In this document: in pieces, positions 45,357-57,239 of the stretch
Numbering within the stretch: position 1 is the stretch's first letter
Layout of the letters: the number at the start of each line of letters is the position of its first letter
Source of the DNA: Planoprotostelium fungivorum
Lineage: Eukaryota > Evosea > Variosea > Cavosteliida > Cavosteliaceae
Direction: 5' to 3'
DNA: 64,000 nt
NCBI GenBank assembly: GCA_003024175.1
Contig: MDYQ01000101.1
Location: 1-64,000 of the forward strand
Position numbers and translations under genes: made by a program
The notes under the pieces: generated by a model
Told to the model about the DNA's origin: nothing
Seen by the model: only the letters and a program-made list of their open reading frames with translations
Database searches by the model: none

Positions 45357-47093
45357 TCACCATCTCGACTGCGATTGGTGCTGGTGGAGGCATCGCGGTA
45401 CGTACCTGTACGTATGAGGACACGTACGGTACGCATGGATCTCACGGTCAATTTCTTGGCGGATTGTATGCTGGCCTCTAAATTTCTCACGACAACTTCT
45501 ACTTCTTTGTAACCAGGGAATTGTGTCAGATTCCTCAAAACGATCGCCTGATGTTCGGTGCCTTCCATCATCAGCTTCATCTTCCATCGACGATGACGAT
45601 TCATCCTTCACCTCCGAGAGTGTCCATCGTCGACTCGATGATGTGATCGCTCTCGAATCGAAGTAAATCGGTCAAGATCTGTCCTCTCGTTAGATCTTTT
45701 GACTTGTAAGTTCCCACCTCTCTCGCTTTATCTGTGATCTGCGGAGTATTCGCGAGGTCCTCCCTCTGGCTGGCCCGCAACAGGTGCGTCATAATCTTTT
45801 CTTCACTTAGTTCACTCGTTTCACTCCTCTCTCACCTGCATCCATTTCTGCTTTACATAGAGACATTGAATCGGATTGTTCTCCGCCTCACTGAAACGAG
45901 ACAAGGGAAAGTCAGCCAGGCCGGGCAGGTGGATGTCTCCGTTCGAAGACATCACACCGAAGAAAGCTTGCGTCTGAACCTGTTTCCATTCTCAGCGGAG
46001 GACCTTCGTTAGTCATCACGCACCTGACCTCTTCCACCGACCACGGCTTGACAGAGGGCCTCCAGACCGGCCACGATGATCTTCACATGATCAGATGAGT
46101 TTTGTTGGTTGTCTCTCTCACCTCCCAATGTCTCTTCGTTGGGCCATCCAAGAACCAAAGAGAGAACAATATGGTTTGGAAGACAGTCAGGGCGGACACG
46201 TCTTCGATGCTTCGGTTTCCCAGGCATCGAACGACTGCGTATTGGACGGGTGTCTGTGTCAACCTGATCACATCAGAGATGATGAGAGGGGTGATGATGG
46301 TGATGGTGGATGTCTCTTCACCTCGAAGTTTCGATGTGCCTCCACATTGCGCTGGCGGAACTCTTTCGTCGGCCGTTTTCGATGGTGAAGCTCTGACTGA
46401 TGGGATGATCTGCATTGCCCAAGGCTTCTAGCATCGGTAGCAACAAGAGCCGAGCCATGTCATGACTGTGGATCTGCAAAGATGGTTCGCATGCGTGACG
46501 TTAAAAGGACAGATCACCTCGGCTAAAGCACAGAGGAAGGATTTCTCGTCGGGTTGAACTTGGCTCTCCCACATGGGTATCAGATCAGACAAGGATAAGA
46601 GTGATGACAATTCGACGCAGTGATGAACAGACCAAGAAGAGACAGTCTGGTTCATGTTCTTCAATTTGATGGCCCACGGTGATACCTGCGGAGACGAGTA
46701 AGATGGATTTTGAATTCGATGGTTGCGAATATCTCACTTGTGATGTTTGTGTGGTTGTTCTGGATTTCTTGTAATGATATAGACATGTCTCTTCTTGTAA
46801 AGTCTGTATGAGCTGAAGATATCTGACTGCGACAGGAGACTGCCACAACAATAACTGGTTTCAGTGTGAACTTCATATGTCGATATGATCACCTGCGCAT
46901 CGACTTGCATCATCTGAGTGACAATACCAGCATGATCCATAGATCCGCTAAATCCTTTCGATCTCACCCGCCTCTCGATAGCATCTATGGCAGCAATAAT
47001 TCGATTCTGGTCTCCAGCTCTGGACAACCACGATAATATGTTGTCGATTGGGACAGCGAAGGGCGATACATCGGAGGTTTCGGCCTCTGCCAT
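45357..47093 (-). CDS. Helical (HEAT/ARM-like) protein, unrecognised
   Basis: The start at 47093 gives MAEAETSDVSPFAVPIDNIL, then helices typical of solenoid proteins: WLSRAGDQNRIIAAIDAIER, WQSPVAVRYLQLIQTLQEE, HHCVELSSLLSLSDLIPMWE, TPVQYAVVRCLGNRSIEDVS, TVFQTILFSLWFLDGPTKRH, SQREDLANTPQITDKARE, MDTLG and EHQAIVLRNLTQFPGYKEVE. It ends near LEASIQSAKKLT, with a stop at 45357 if the last GTGAGA intron is used. Many short exons; the order is inferred from direction and splice-like ends. No catalytic motif. I cannot name the family; an adaptor or assembly-factor role would be typical for such folds. Confidence 0.5.
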
Positions 47094-47271
47094 TGCATGG
47101 GGGCACTGATGGTGCAAGAAATTTCACAAACCCGTTTGGCGGGAACACAGCTCTACAAACCCATGCAGTCCATCATAGCCAATCATGATCGAAAGAATGG
47201 ACGAGTTAGATCGTTTATGTCTTTCAGCTTCCACTCCTCTTTCACGATGCAGGTGATGACACGAAACCGAT

Positions 47272-50200
47272 TCAAGCGAAAATCCTCTCCATCAACTCGG
47301 CCGACTCCCTCTTGTGCTCCGGTCCGTTTCCAACGGCAGTAGCGGCACATGGAGGTCTCCCGATGTATTGCAACTGACTCCATCAGATGTCACCTCTTCT
47401 CCCTCTCACCTGTCCAGGCACCAACTGAGACAACCTCGGTTGCAGGTACATCCAAGCCCCCGAGTTCTGAGGTTCGTCTTGAACCACTTGGAAGGTGGTG
47501 GCTCCCTTGTACTTTGCCACTTGGCTCTGGATCTCCTTCAGAGGGAAGGGGGCCAGCTCTTCGATGCGAACGATGGCCATGTCTCTGACGTCTCTCTTCT
47601 GTCTCTCTTGCTCCACGTCATAGTAGTACTTTCCAGAGATGAAGACGACCCTCTTCACGCTGTGTAGGTTTAGACGTCTGTCGTGATGATGGTGTCTGAT
47701 GTGATGATGATGACGATGACGTCACCTCTGTGGGTCGGCTTGGCTGTCTCCGATGACGGGGGTGAAGTGGGAACCTTCGGATAACTCGGACAACTTCGAG
47801 ACGGCCTTGGCGCTTCTCAACAGTGTCTTCGGACCCATGATGATGAGAGGCAGTCTGTCCTCCATCAGCATCATCATCATCATCATCATGTCCTCGACTC
47901 ACCTGTAATCCGTCGTCATCTGTCTCCTCAGGGCGTGAAAGATGTTGGCCGGTGTCGTGGGATTGATCACGCGGAAGTTTGGTCTCTTGTTCCTCTCGTT
48001 GTGTAGATCGACGGCATCATTGTCCGACATCTGGAGGAATCTCTCCACTCTTCCACTGGAATGCTCCGGGCCAGCACCGTCGTAGCCGTGGGGCAGCATG
48101 ATGACCAGTCCACTCTGCTTCAACTGCGTTCGAGTCAGTGTGGGAATATGATGGAGCAGCTCCATGATTTCGTGGAGAAGGGATGGAATGACGTACCCAT
48201 TTGGACTCTCCGCAAGTGATGAAGGTGTCGATGATGATCTGAGCCGAATTGGCAAAGTCCCCGAATTGGGCCTCCCAAATGCAGAGTGTCTTGGGACATT
48301 CGACAGAGTAACCGTATTCGAATCCCATGACTCCCGCCTCACTCAGTGAAGAATTGACGGGCTAAACTTTCTCAGAATCTTCCATCTACAACCCGCCCAC
48401 CTCCAGCCGACCGGGCCCTAATTCGTTGAGAGGGATGACCTTCTTTCCATTCTTCTGATCGACCAGGGTCACGTGTCTGTGTGAGAACGTTCCTCTTCCA
48501 ACGTCTTGTCCACTGATGCGGACGTCGTATCCCTCCTGCTTCCCATCAATTCTCCACGATCGATGCACCCAATCACCTTCAAGAGAGAGCCGAAGGCAAG
48601 AGACTCTGCGGTGGCCCAGTCGATCTGGTCCTTCTTCATGGCTTCCAGTCTGGCCTGAATGAATCCCTTCTGCAGGCGACTGTGGATTTCCTTCCGTGCG
48701 GTCAATCGAATGGATTACCCCGTAGACATCCACTCACGAAACCACTGGGAAGTTGTACGGACACTTGAGCGATCTCGTTCAACAGCTCTGCTTTCACTCC
48801 GGTGGGAACGGGGGCTGTGGCGTCTTGACACTGTTTGAAAGAAGACCACCTGTCTCCCTTGAAGTGATCGTCCGAGCTGGTGGGCTGTTTCATCGATTTG
48901 AAGCTGGCGTCCAATCGGCTCTCTTCTTTGGCCTTGATTTGATTGACGTATTCGGCATCGATGATTCCCTCGGTCTGTCTTCTTCAGAGGAAAAACTTGA
49001 GTGAATGTTCACCTGCAATTGTTTTGCATACAATTGGATGGCAGTGGGGCGGGAGCGGATGTTGACGTAAGGGCCCGGCTGAGTGAAAGATGGCTCGTCC
49101 AATTCGTTGTGACCGTGTCGACGGTATCCGATGATGTCGACGACGACATCTCCTCTGAATTTCTCTCTGTACTGGGTGGCGATCTTGCACGATTTGATGA
49201 CTTCCTGACATCATTATGAGTTTTATGTGATGTGATGTTGATGTTGATGTGATATTGATGTGATGTGATATTGATGTGATGTGATATTGATGTGATGTGA
49301 TATTGATGTGATATTGATGTGATGTGATGTTGATGTGATGTGATGTTTCACCTCGGGGGACTCTGCGTTGACGTGAAGCAGTGGAGCATCAACCAATTTT
49401 CCGATGTCAGCGGCGTAGCGTGTCGATCTTCCGTTCTCGGGTGATGTTGTGAAACCGATTTGATTGTTGCACACCAAGTGAATCGTTCCACCTGTCCTCC
49501 ATTCAGCTTCACTGTACGAGACACAGAGAGATGTTCAATATTTTCACAAAGAAAGGGAGAAGAGGATGAAATGAGGCAAAACGAATGGACTCACCGACTC
49601 GGTAGCCAGCCAATTTAGACAGACCGAACGTCTCCGTGACGACACCCTGTCCAGTGAAGGCCGCATCACCGTGCAGCATGACGCAGACCACTTTGCTTCC
49701 GTCGTCTTTCATTCTCGTCTGTCTCGCTCTCACCTTCCCCATGGCAACGGGATCTGCCGCCTGATATTTCCGTGAGTTTTCTTCGAAATGTCATCGATTG
49801 ACCTCGAGGTGGGAGGGGTTCTGGATGAGTGTGACGTTCATCTTCTTTCCGTTGAAATCGATGGTGGCAGACTGACCCAAGTGGGACAAGACATCGCCCA
49901 CTGCATGGACTCCCTCGGGGATCTCACTGTTGCCCTTTGACTTCCAAAAGATGCGATCCTGTCGACACGTCAGCCTGTTTCGTGGGTACGTCTCGTTTTC
50001 GTCGACAGAAACGTTGGATTCCGTGTGCGATTTTAGCAGGCATGATGACGACTCACGGGAGGCAACTGCAAGAGACCAGCTAAGAGGTTCAGTCTTCCTC
50101 TGTGCGCCATGGTGATGATGACATCCGTCACTCCCTCAGCTGCACACTCTTCCAGGACAGCCTCTAATCCGGCAGCCGCCGATTCCAATCCTTCCATTCC

Positions 50201-50970
50201 GTACCTTCTTCATCAGCCACCTCCATCACCTTCACCTCACCTCTTCACGGAACCAAATTTCTTCTGCATGAAGTGATCGAACGTCTCACATTGGATCATC
50301 CGATCGAGAACTTTCTTCTTCTCGTCAGCGTTCAACGGAGTCGATGGTGCACTCTCGACTCTCTCGGCAAACCAAGCTTGTACCGCTGGATCCTGCGAAG
50401 GTGAGAGGAGTGGATGTAGGATTATGTACCCCGATGCCAGTGAACTGGGCTGTCATGGATCCACAGTAACTCTTTTGGAGGTGAGAGATGATGTCGGGGA
50501 TGCTGGCCGATCGTTGAGATGGGATGGCGAGAAGACCATCCAGATCGACCTTCTCTTGACTGTCGTTGAGGCAGTAATAAGAGGGGTGGAGTTGGGGGAC
50601 GTTCCTGCTGCGTTGAACACGTGGGAATTGTGAGTTGACGCTCACTGTTTCGTTAAAAGGCCGAGGGGATCGAGATCGGCCTGTAGGTGTCCGTATTTTC
50701 TAAAACCTTCGATCATTCTGAGGACGTTGGCGTTCTTGGACATGTTGTCTGTTGATGGATGGGTCAGACATGGGCTGATTGCAACTCAATAATTTGACTC
50801 ACTCAGCTGACTTGCAGTGGGCTCATGACTGTGTATCGAGGTGGAATAACGCCGCGTGAGGTAACAGTACCTCCTACATAACAGTGAGAAATACGAAAGA
50901 CAAAGTGGGGCATGAGAGCGGTGAGAGTCGATCACCTTTGAGAAACATTCGAAAAGACCCTGTGCATCAT
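47272..50970 (-). CDS. DHTKD1: 2-oxoadipate dehydrogenase E1 component (DHTKD1-like), mitochondrial
   Basis: Thiamine-diphosphate enzyme of the 2-oxo acid dehydrogenase complexes; DHTKD1 oxidises 2-oxoadipate in lysine and tryptophan breakdown. Splicing the first exon from ATG 50970 ([20 protein letters not shown]) gives an Arg-rich, acid-free mitochondrial presequence. Core motifs follow: [87 protein letters not shown] with [15 protein letters not shown] for Th[27 protein letters not shown]-type [34 protein letters not shown] and [28 protein letters not shown] and GDVLSHL are closer to DHTKD1 than to OGDH, whose equivalent is NVLANVIRK. The usual MPHRGRL is MAHRGRL here. The end [15 protein letters not shown] fits either paralogue. 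Fifteen or so introns. Confidence 0.8.
49226..49348. repeat. Intronic tandem repeat of TGATGTGATATTGA-type units
   Basis: About 120 bp built from tgatgttgatg, tgatattgatg and tgatgtga units inside an intron of the DHTKD1-like gene. It makes this intron the longest of the gene. A simple repeat with no coding role; likely length-polymorphic. Confidence 0.85.
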
Positions 50971-51280
50971 CTTTCTTCGTTTGGGAACTTCTTGCTTTGT
51001 AAAATGGTTACATATCTCGGTCTCGTTGTTTCGGCTCTCTTCCGGCATCTTTTTACAATTTCAGGTCACTCTATACGTCCCTGTCTCTCAGGTCCTTGCG
51101 TATACATCTGAATGTACTGTTGCCAGAGAATTGAACAGAGGTGAGATCTTCGAAATCACCAATTAAGTGGAATTTAATTGGCACGTTGTAGATCGGACCA
51201 AATCATTTCAGTCAGTCATACATCCACACGTCAACGGTGAGCGGTGACTCAGTTATAAACAACTATTGACGAACTCAGTT
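50971..51280. promoter_or_regulatory. Bidirectional intergenic region, DHTKD1-like and MOV10-like genes
   Basis: 310 bp between divergent starts. A short plus-strand open frame here has no recognised features. No clear TATA box; an AT-rich block (attaagtggaatttaatt) lies near 51161-51178, 100 bp before the helicase start. Confidence 0.3.
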
Positions 51281-54200
51281 ATGCCATCAATGAAAGCAAC
51301 GTACGCCGAACACGACGAGCAGTCTGATGGAAACAAGAAAGAGAGGATCTTGAAGTTTTGTCTTCTCATCGCCATGAGTAAATCAAATATCATCTCGAAC
51401 GACGATATCGAGAAGTACTTGAAGGTAGCTGGCTCATTTAAAGTTCATAACTGATTCCGTTCGCAGATGAACGGTGCATCACCTCTGAAAACTCTTTTAT
51501 TGGGCGAACTATGTATCGGAGTGGTTCTTTCGAGTCAAGACTCAGTTGATCTGTTCTTGAAGAAGAAGCATGACGTCTTCAACAACACCCACCTTCACTT
51601 CCACCCTTTCACAGCCAAGAAGAACAAACAAATCTTCGAAGAGATGGACAAAAGATTAACTGCTGAAGAGAAGAGGAGACGTGAGGCCGATGAGGAGATC
51701 ATCCAAGTGACAGACGTAAGAGAACTGGTCTTCCATTTGAAATACGTCTCATTCTCCGTAGAATATCGAAGCACTGGGCCCATTTCTTCCAGGTCAAGAA
51801 TACTTCATTACGGTGACCACCGACAACCCATCCGAGAAGCACCTATCTATCGAGGAGGCTTCTGTCAGTCCCGTGGGCCCATTTTGGTCGTTAACAAACG
51901 TTGGCGCTGCCACTGGTGTCCGTCCAAAAGGACGAACACAGATCCAGGTGATTTGTAATTTGACACCGATCTGATGTGATGGATGATCATTGCCGAAGGT
52001 CAGATTTCAATCCAAGGGTTATGACTTCTTCCAACTCTCCCTCATCTTCAAGTTTGCAACGTTCACGAAGACTCACGTCTTGGCCATTCCGGTGAAGGAT
52101 GAATCAGCTCGTGAGCTTCTAGAGCCAGTGGCTGAATTCAGAGGTGATGAATCCTTGTGCAAAGCCGACCTGAGATCTGTCAGCTGCTGCCGGTTCCCTG
52201 CGTGATATTCAATTGATCTCCTCTGTACCCAAGGTAAATGATCATTCACCATCCTATTGATGATCTCAGGTCGATGACGCTTACCCTCTGCCATCCAACC
52301 CGCAGGAGATTGAAAAGCCTGCGAGGTCTGCATCATGGAATAAGAATCACTCGAGGAACATCAGAATGGCACTTCACCAACAATTGTGGACCGAAGAAAT
52401 GGAGGAGCAGACTCTTCTGGCTGCTACGGCTCGTCCCACCCGCATCATCGACCCGCTTACGGTGATTCTTCCTCTTGTACGATGCTCACGTACAACAGTC
52501 GAATCGTACGACTTTATTGTCTATCCCAAATCTATCCTTGGTCCGTCCTGACGCCGGTGCGGGTGACCTCATGTGAGTGATCTAATTGGAGTACCTGTTG
52601 ATCGGTGAATAGATATTTGTACGATTTAGAGGCACCCACCAGACACTATGAGGGCGTCGTGATTGGTGTTCAGTCTTCTATTCTGGAGGTTGACCTTAGC
52701 CCAAAATGCCTTTCCGCTCTTAAGACGGACAAAGACATAAGGCTCAGATTCACACCCAATCACCGTCATTACAGCGCCATGCATGCTGCGATCGACCACG
52801 GAGACATCAATAGATTCTACGAGCCATACAAAGAGAGAGACATCAACATGTACAGAGGCAAGATGGATTGGATCAAGACGAACCTCACCGAAGAACAAAA
52901 GAAGGCTGTTCTCTCCATCCTCGATCGGTAAGTCCATGTCCCATCCTGCTCTTATTCGATCAGTTCCAAGTGTTACTCTCCATTCCTCGTCCTTGGATGC
53001 ATCGCTTCTGGAAAGTCTACCATTCTCGTAGAGACCGCACAGCACACAAGGACCTTCAATCAGGGATTCAATAAGGTTACACTCATCGTGGCCCACTCTG
53101 AAGACTCTGCCGATCAATTGGCCTTCGAATCCAACCAGACCGGTGCCACTCTACGATTCAGACCGAAAGGAGCTAGGGTGTGTACAAGTTGATGCGTCTG
53201 TCTCTCACACTCAGTAGGTCACAGACACCATCACCGAGAGACAGTTCATCGGAAGCAAGGGAGAATTCATCACACCCTCAGTGGAGGTCACGAAGAGATA
53301 TCCGATCATCGTGACGACGTACACTGGCCTGCTGGTCATACAAGAGGTGAGAGGTGTAGGGTTCTAATTGAATGACGCCGCCAGACTGGATTGAAGGCCG
53401 AGAACGTCTCTCATCTATTTATGGACGAAGCCGAGAAGACTTCGATTGGGGAGGCAGCCCTGGCCCTCACGATGGCCACTCCCTCCACGAGGCTCGCGAT
53501 GGTCGGAGACGACAAGGCACCCAGCATCAACATCAACAAGAGGTGACCCTCTGACATCACCCGGCGATGATCCAACATCACAGCCATCGCCATTCCATCC
53601 TATGTGAGGTGGCCTCTTACGTCTACGGTGACCCCAATGCCCTTCGTCCACAGAAACTGACGGTATCCTTCCACCCCCTCACCTTCTTGTCCAAGATCAT
53701 CTCAAGGGATATCTACGATGACAAGATGGAGCTGCTGGGCCACAGGGAAAGAGCCAATCTGTGGTACAACGGCTGGTCGTGGCTGAAGAAGAACACTTCA
53801 ACTCTGTTCCTCAACGTCTCCGGTGTGGATATGGCAGAGGCCAGTGATCCATCCCTCTTCAACATCCAAGAGGCTTCTTCCGTCTGTCTCATGGTATCCT
53901 CTCTCATCGAAGAGGAGAACGTACGCCCTGAAGACATCGAGGTATATCGCCACGAGAGAATGACACTCACGGAAGCAGATCGTCGTACCATTCACCAAGC
54001 AGAAGGAGAAGATCCAACAGCTGATGAACCACAGAAACTTATCCGTCAAGGTCGTCTATCCTTCACACTTGTACACTCACCTCGATTCAGGTTGGTCTGC
54101 CCGGTGAGCTCTCTGGACCTCCTCCGAAAGTCCTCCTCGTCTCCACCGTCAGGTGAAAGACATCATCACACACTCTCCTCAATACAAACAGGAGTCTGGC

Positions 54201-55559
54201 TCGTATGACCACCCACGAAGACAAGTACATCGGCCACTCTGGCTTCATCTACAATCCACACTTCGCCTCGGCGGCCCTGGCGAGAGGCCTCAGCGGTGTC
54301 ATCGGCATCGTGGGGAACACCATCCTGCTCCTACGCGATCCCTTCTGGAGGAGTATCATCTACAACTGCTCCGCATACGGTACCTACTGGGGCTGCGAGG
54401 TGATCTCCCCCTCACGTTCATCCACCGACACCTTCTTTGTAGATGGAAGACGCCCAGAGGATCAGTGACGCCATGGCCAAGAGGCTCAAGGGAAAGAAGC
54501 CCTTACCTTCCCTCCTCCCCGATCGTCCCATCCATCAGCTCATCCTCTCTCCCTCCGATCTCGTCCCCAGAATCACAGTCACCATCGACACCTCCACCCT
54601 CTCTCACGATTCACCTCTACCCTCTACCCCCCTCTCCTCTCTTCCCTCCACCACCAAGAGAGATTCACCCGATGATTCACCCTCTTGGTCCATCACCCCC
54701 GTGGCTGGCAAGCGCCCTTACGTCAGCACACCTTACCCCAAGTCCGTTCGCCCCGCAGCACCTCAACTCCAAGCGACACCCTCACCCACTCTTCCCTCCG
54801 AAGAACGTCCTTACGTGTGCACCCCCTACCCTCGCCACAGGAGAGACAGTGGAGCGAGTGACATCAGCAATCCCATCGACGGTAGCTCTCTCGATTCGAC
54901 CACTTCCTCCACCGAGTCACCGAGGAAGAGTTTCAGTGCATCTACAATCGACTGGAAGGTCGTCCCCGTGGTGGCCCCTGATCCCTGGCCCACGGACAAG
55001 AGGAGGGAAGAGAGGAACTCCTTCTCTCTACTGTTCGGTCAGCTGTTCGGTCCTTTAGCCGTGAGAGGGTTGTAGAGGTGTGGGATTGAAGGGAGCAGCA
55101 GGAGACGCTGCAGAAGAACACCGTGAGGGGAGGCATGGAGGTGATGTACCGAGCGAAGGACAAGGGAGGAAGGCCCGATTACACGGTGCACTACCAAGGT
55201 GATCGTCCCACCCTGCGTGTGCTCCATCCCAGAGGGGGAGAGTCTACTGTCATCATCATCAGCCTCTATGAAGACATGTGCATGTGTGTCACATCATCAT
55301 CTCCTCCACTCTCAACTACAACAGGTGGTCTTATCAAGTGGGAAGGAACGGTAACCGCATCGAGTTGAGAATGAAGAAAGAGAAGAGGAGAAGCCACGTG
55401 TGCTACAAGACCCAGGTCGAAGGAGAAGAGGGAGGATGGTCCAGAGTCGTCATCTCCCTCGAGGCGAGAGACGCTTCAGAGGCAGACGTCCACTGCATTC
55501 AGCACGGCATCACCATCAAACTGGGCCCAAGGTTCAACGCTTATTCCTTCATCGAATAA
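51281..55559 (+). CDS. MOV10/SDE3-like SF1 helicase with eroded motifs and extra C-terminal region
   Basis: The N-terminal region is MOV10-like (IEALGPFLPGQEYFITVTTD, NYKFxF-type HYEGVVIGVQSSILEVDLSP). The helicase core has LTEEQKKAVLSIL (Q motif), motif I in FLVLGCIASGKSTILVETA (GxxGSGKT changed to GCIASGKST), motif Ic IIVTTYTGLL, motif II HLFMDEAEKTSIGEAA, and motif III LAMVGDDKAPSI, where GDxxQLPP is lost. The C-terminal RecA domain includes SKIISRDIYDDK, YRHERMTLTEADRR and NPHFASAALARGLSGVIGIV followed by GN, where the usual VAVTRAR arginine-finger motif VI is degenerate. After the helicase end (YGTYWGCE) an in-frame splice adds about 330 residues. This part is Ser/Pro-rich, with two copies of a RPYV(S/C)TPYP motif, then a basic module ending NAYSFIE. 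MOV10 relatives act in RNA silencing and RNP remodelling; this copy may bind RNA without efficient unwinding. Confidence 0.75.
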
Positions 55560-55611
55560 AGATTCGATCTCCTTTATGAGGATGTACATAGTAGTTACAT
55601 AGTGTGTGAGA

Positions 55612-56817
55612 CTACCGCCCAAAGGAAGGCTCGATGCCGTGGACGGAAGAATAACGCGCACCGTTCCTCATGGTGGCGTGGGCGTTCATCCTCTCTTGGA
55701 TGAGCCTCTCTTCTTCTGCCTCTCTGCTCCTCGTGGAGTTTGTGTTCCGTAGGGTTAAGAAGTGATGGAGCTCGGGGTAGGCGGGTGGCTTCTCCATGGA
55801 CAGCGGTTGCTTCTCTTGGTGGAGGGGATGAGAGGGAAGGCCCAAGTCTGGATAGTATTGGGTGCTCGCTTTTGGAGGGAAGAGTGTGGGGGAGGGAAGA
55901 GGTGGTGACCTCACGTTCGGTCGTCCCTGATGGAGGCATCAGATGATAGATGGAATGAGATCATCATCACCTGATGGACATGGTTTCTGTCGATGTGTAA
56001 TTCGCTTGATGTTACACTCGTCTCTGACTGGATTGGAGCTTCTGTGGGCCGAGGTAGTCTCGGTCTCTCAGATGTTCCTCTGTATCGCAGCGTGGCCCAG
56101 TCTGGATTCGCTCCATGATGATTCGGCGCTCGAACTGCTTCTCATCAATCGATGTGTTGCTGAGAGTGTCGTATTCGTACCTTCTGGTGAGGTGGTGTAC
56201 ATCCATTCCGTCTGAGCTCGAGGACGAGCGGGTATCTCTTTCATCGTCTTAGACAATGGATGTTCGGTGTCGGCTCTCGCTCGGCTCTTCTCGGTTGTGG
56301 ACAGAAATGGGATGATGGTCGATCGGCCGCATGTGCTACTCTTGACAAGGGCCAACATCCACTCATCCTTTTCGAAGGCTGATGTAGCTCGATAAATGTG
56401 TGTCTTTCCCTTCGAATCAATGACTTACGCGATGTTCAGACTTCATGTCGTAATGTACCTTCAGCTCACCTGCAAATGTATGAGGTATCTTTCTGTCCTC
56501 TCTCATCAAAACGCGGCTGACAACATAATACTCCTTGCATTGATTTGAACTGTTGAATGTCTGCTCGGATGTCAATACAAGGAGTCTCTTCCATCTTTGT
56601 CACTCACTGGCGGAGAATCAAAATGCCCCAACTCATTTCCTCTGATGACGATGTATCTCTTCTTCCAATTTGATGGGTTCAACGAACCAGGTTTCTTCAG
56701 CCACCCCTCCTTGATGATAGCCTCTAGTTGTGTCATTGGAATGAAGAGGATGGTCCTCTCAAAAGATTCAACAAAAATATTCTTGTGCTTCAGAATCTTG
56801 AGGAAACTGGCTGACAT
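55612..56817 (-). CDS. PH-domain protein with disordered C-terminus
   Basis: The start at 56817 gives MSASFLKILKHKNIFVESFE. The pleckstrin-homology strand set follows: IIKEGWLKKPGSLNPSNWKK with RYIVIRGNELGHF, then GELKVHYDMKSEH, a short intron, KGKTHIYRATSAFEKDEWML (closing helix with the invariant Trp). The Lys and Arg in the first strands are the usual phosphoinositide contacts. The remainder (56300 down to 55612) is Ser/Thr/Pro- and charge-rich with short exons (LSNTSIDEKQFERRIIMERI, REAEEERLIQERMNAHATMR), ending HGIEPSFGR. Probably a membrane-targeted adaptor; no catalytic domain is seen. Confidence 0.75.
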
Positions 56818-57239
56818 TTCCGCGGCAGAGACTTGAAGAGGTCATGGTGTGGGGGCTCTTCCGTCCTCTGGGTAGGCATTATCTATACGGAAACCTTTAA
56901 GGCTTCATGGACATGCCCTTAGGAGGTTCAGGATTTCTATCAAATCTATCTTATGTGAGCCGGACAGGATCATCGCGAGGTTTCGTCTTCTTAACGTACT
57001 TTTTAAAAAATGTAAGCATTCGCTTGGGCCGCACAATAACACCTTCGGAGTTGGTCCCTCAGCAGCACGCCACCATACAATATCAAAACTGGATCGTCAA
57101 CATCGCGAAAGAAGGAGACCTTTACTTCTCACCTGTTAGATCGCGCGGCAGGTCCCGGTCAATTTTTTGTGTCCCTATCCTGCGATATAAACAACAGACA
57201 CCAGAAAGCCGCAGAGACTCGCGACAGTTGCGGTGAAAG
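56818..57239. other. Spacer between the PH-domain gene and the LRR/GPS receptor gene
   Basis: About 420 bp between divergent genes. It contains a plus-strand open frame of about 109 codons (56907-57236; MDMPLGGSGFLSNLSYVSRT). It abuts the receptor start, has no recognised domain and probably is chance or part of a leader. Otherwise promoter DNA. Confidence 0.3.

Noticed and set aside
54153-55058. 301-codon plus-strand frame rich in His, Pro and Ser overlapping the helicase C-terminus
   Set aside because: The overlapping frame containing RPYVSTPYPKS joins properly by introns on both sides; the longer one lacks splice continuity.
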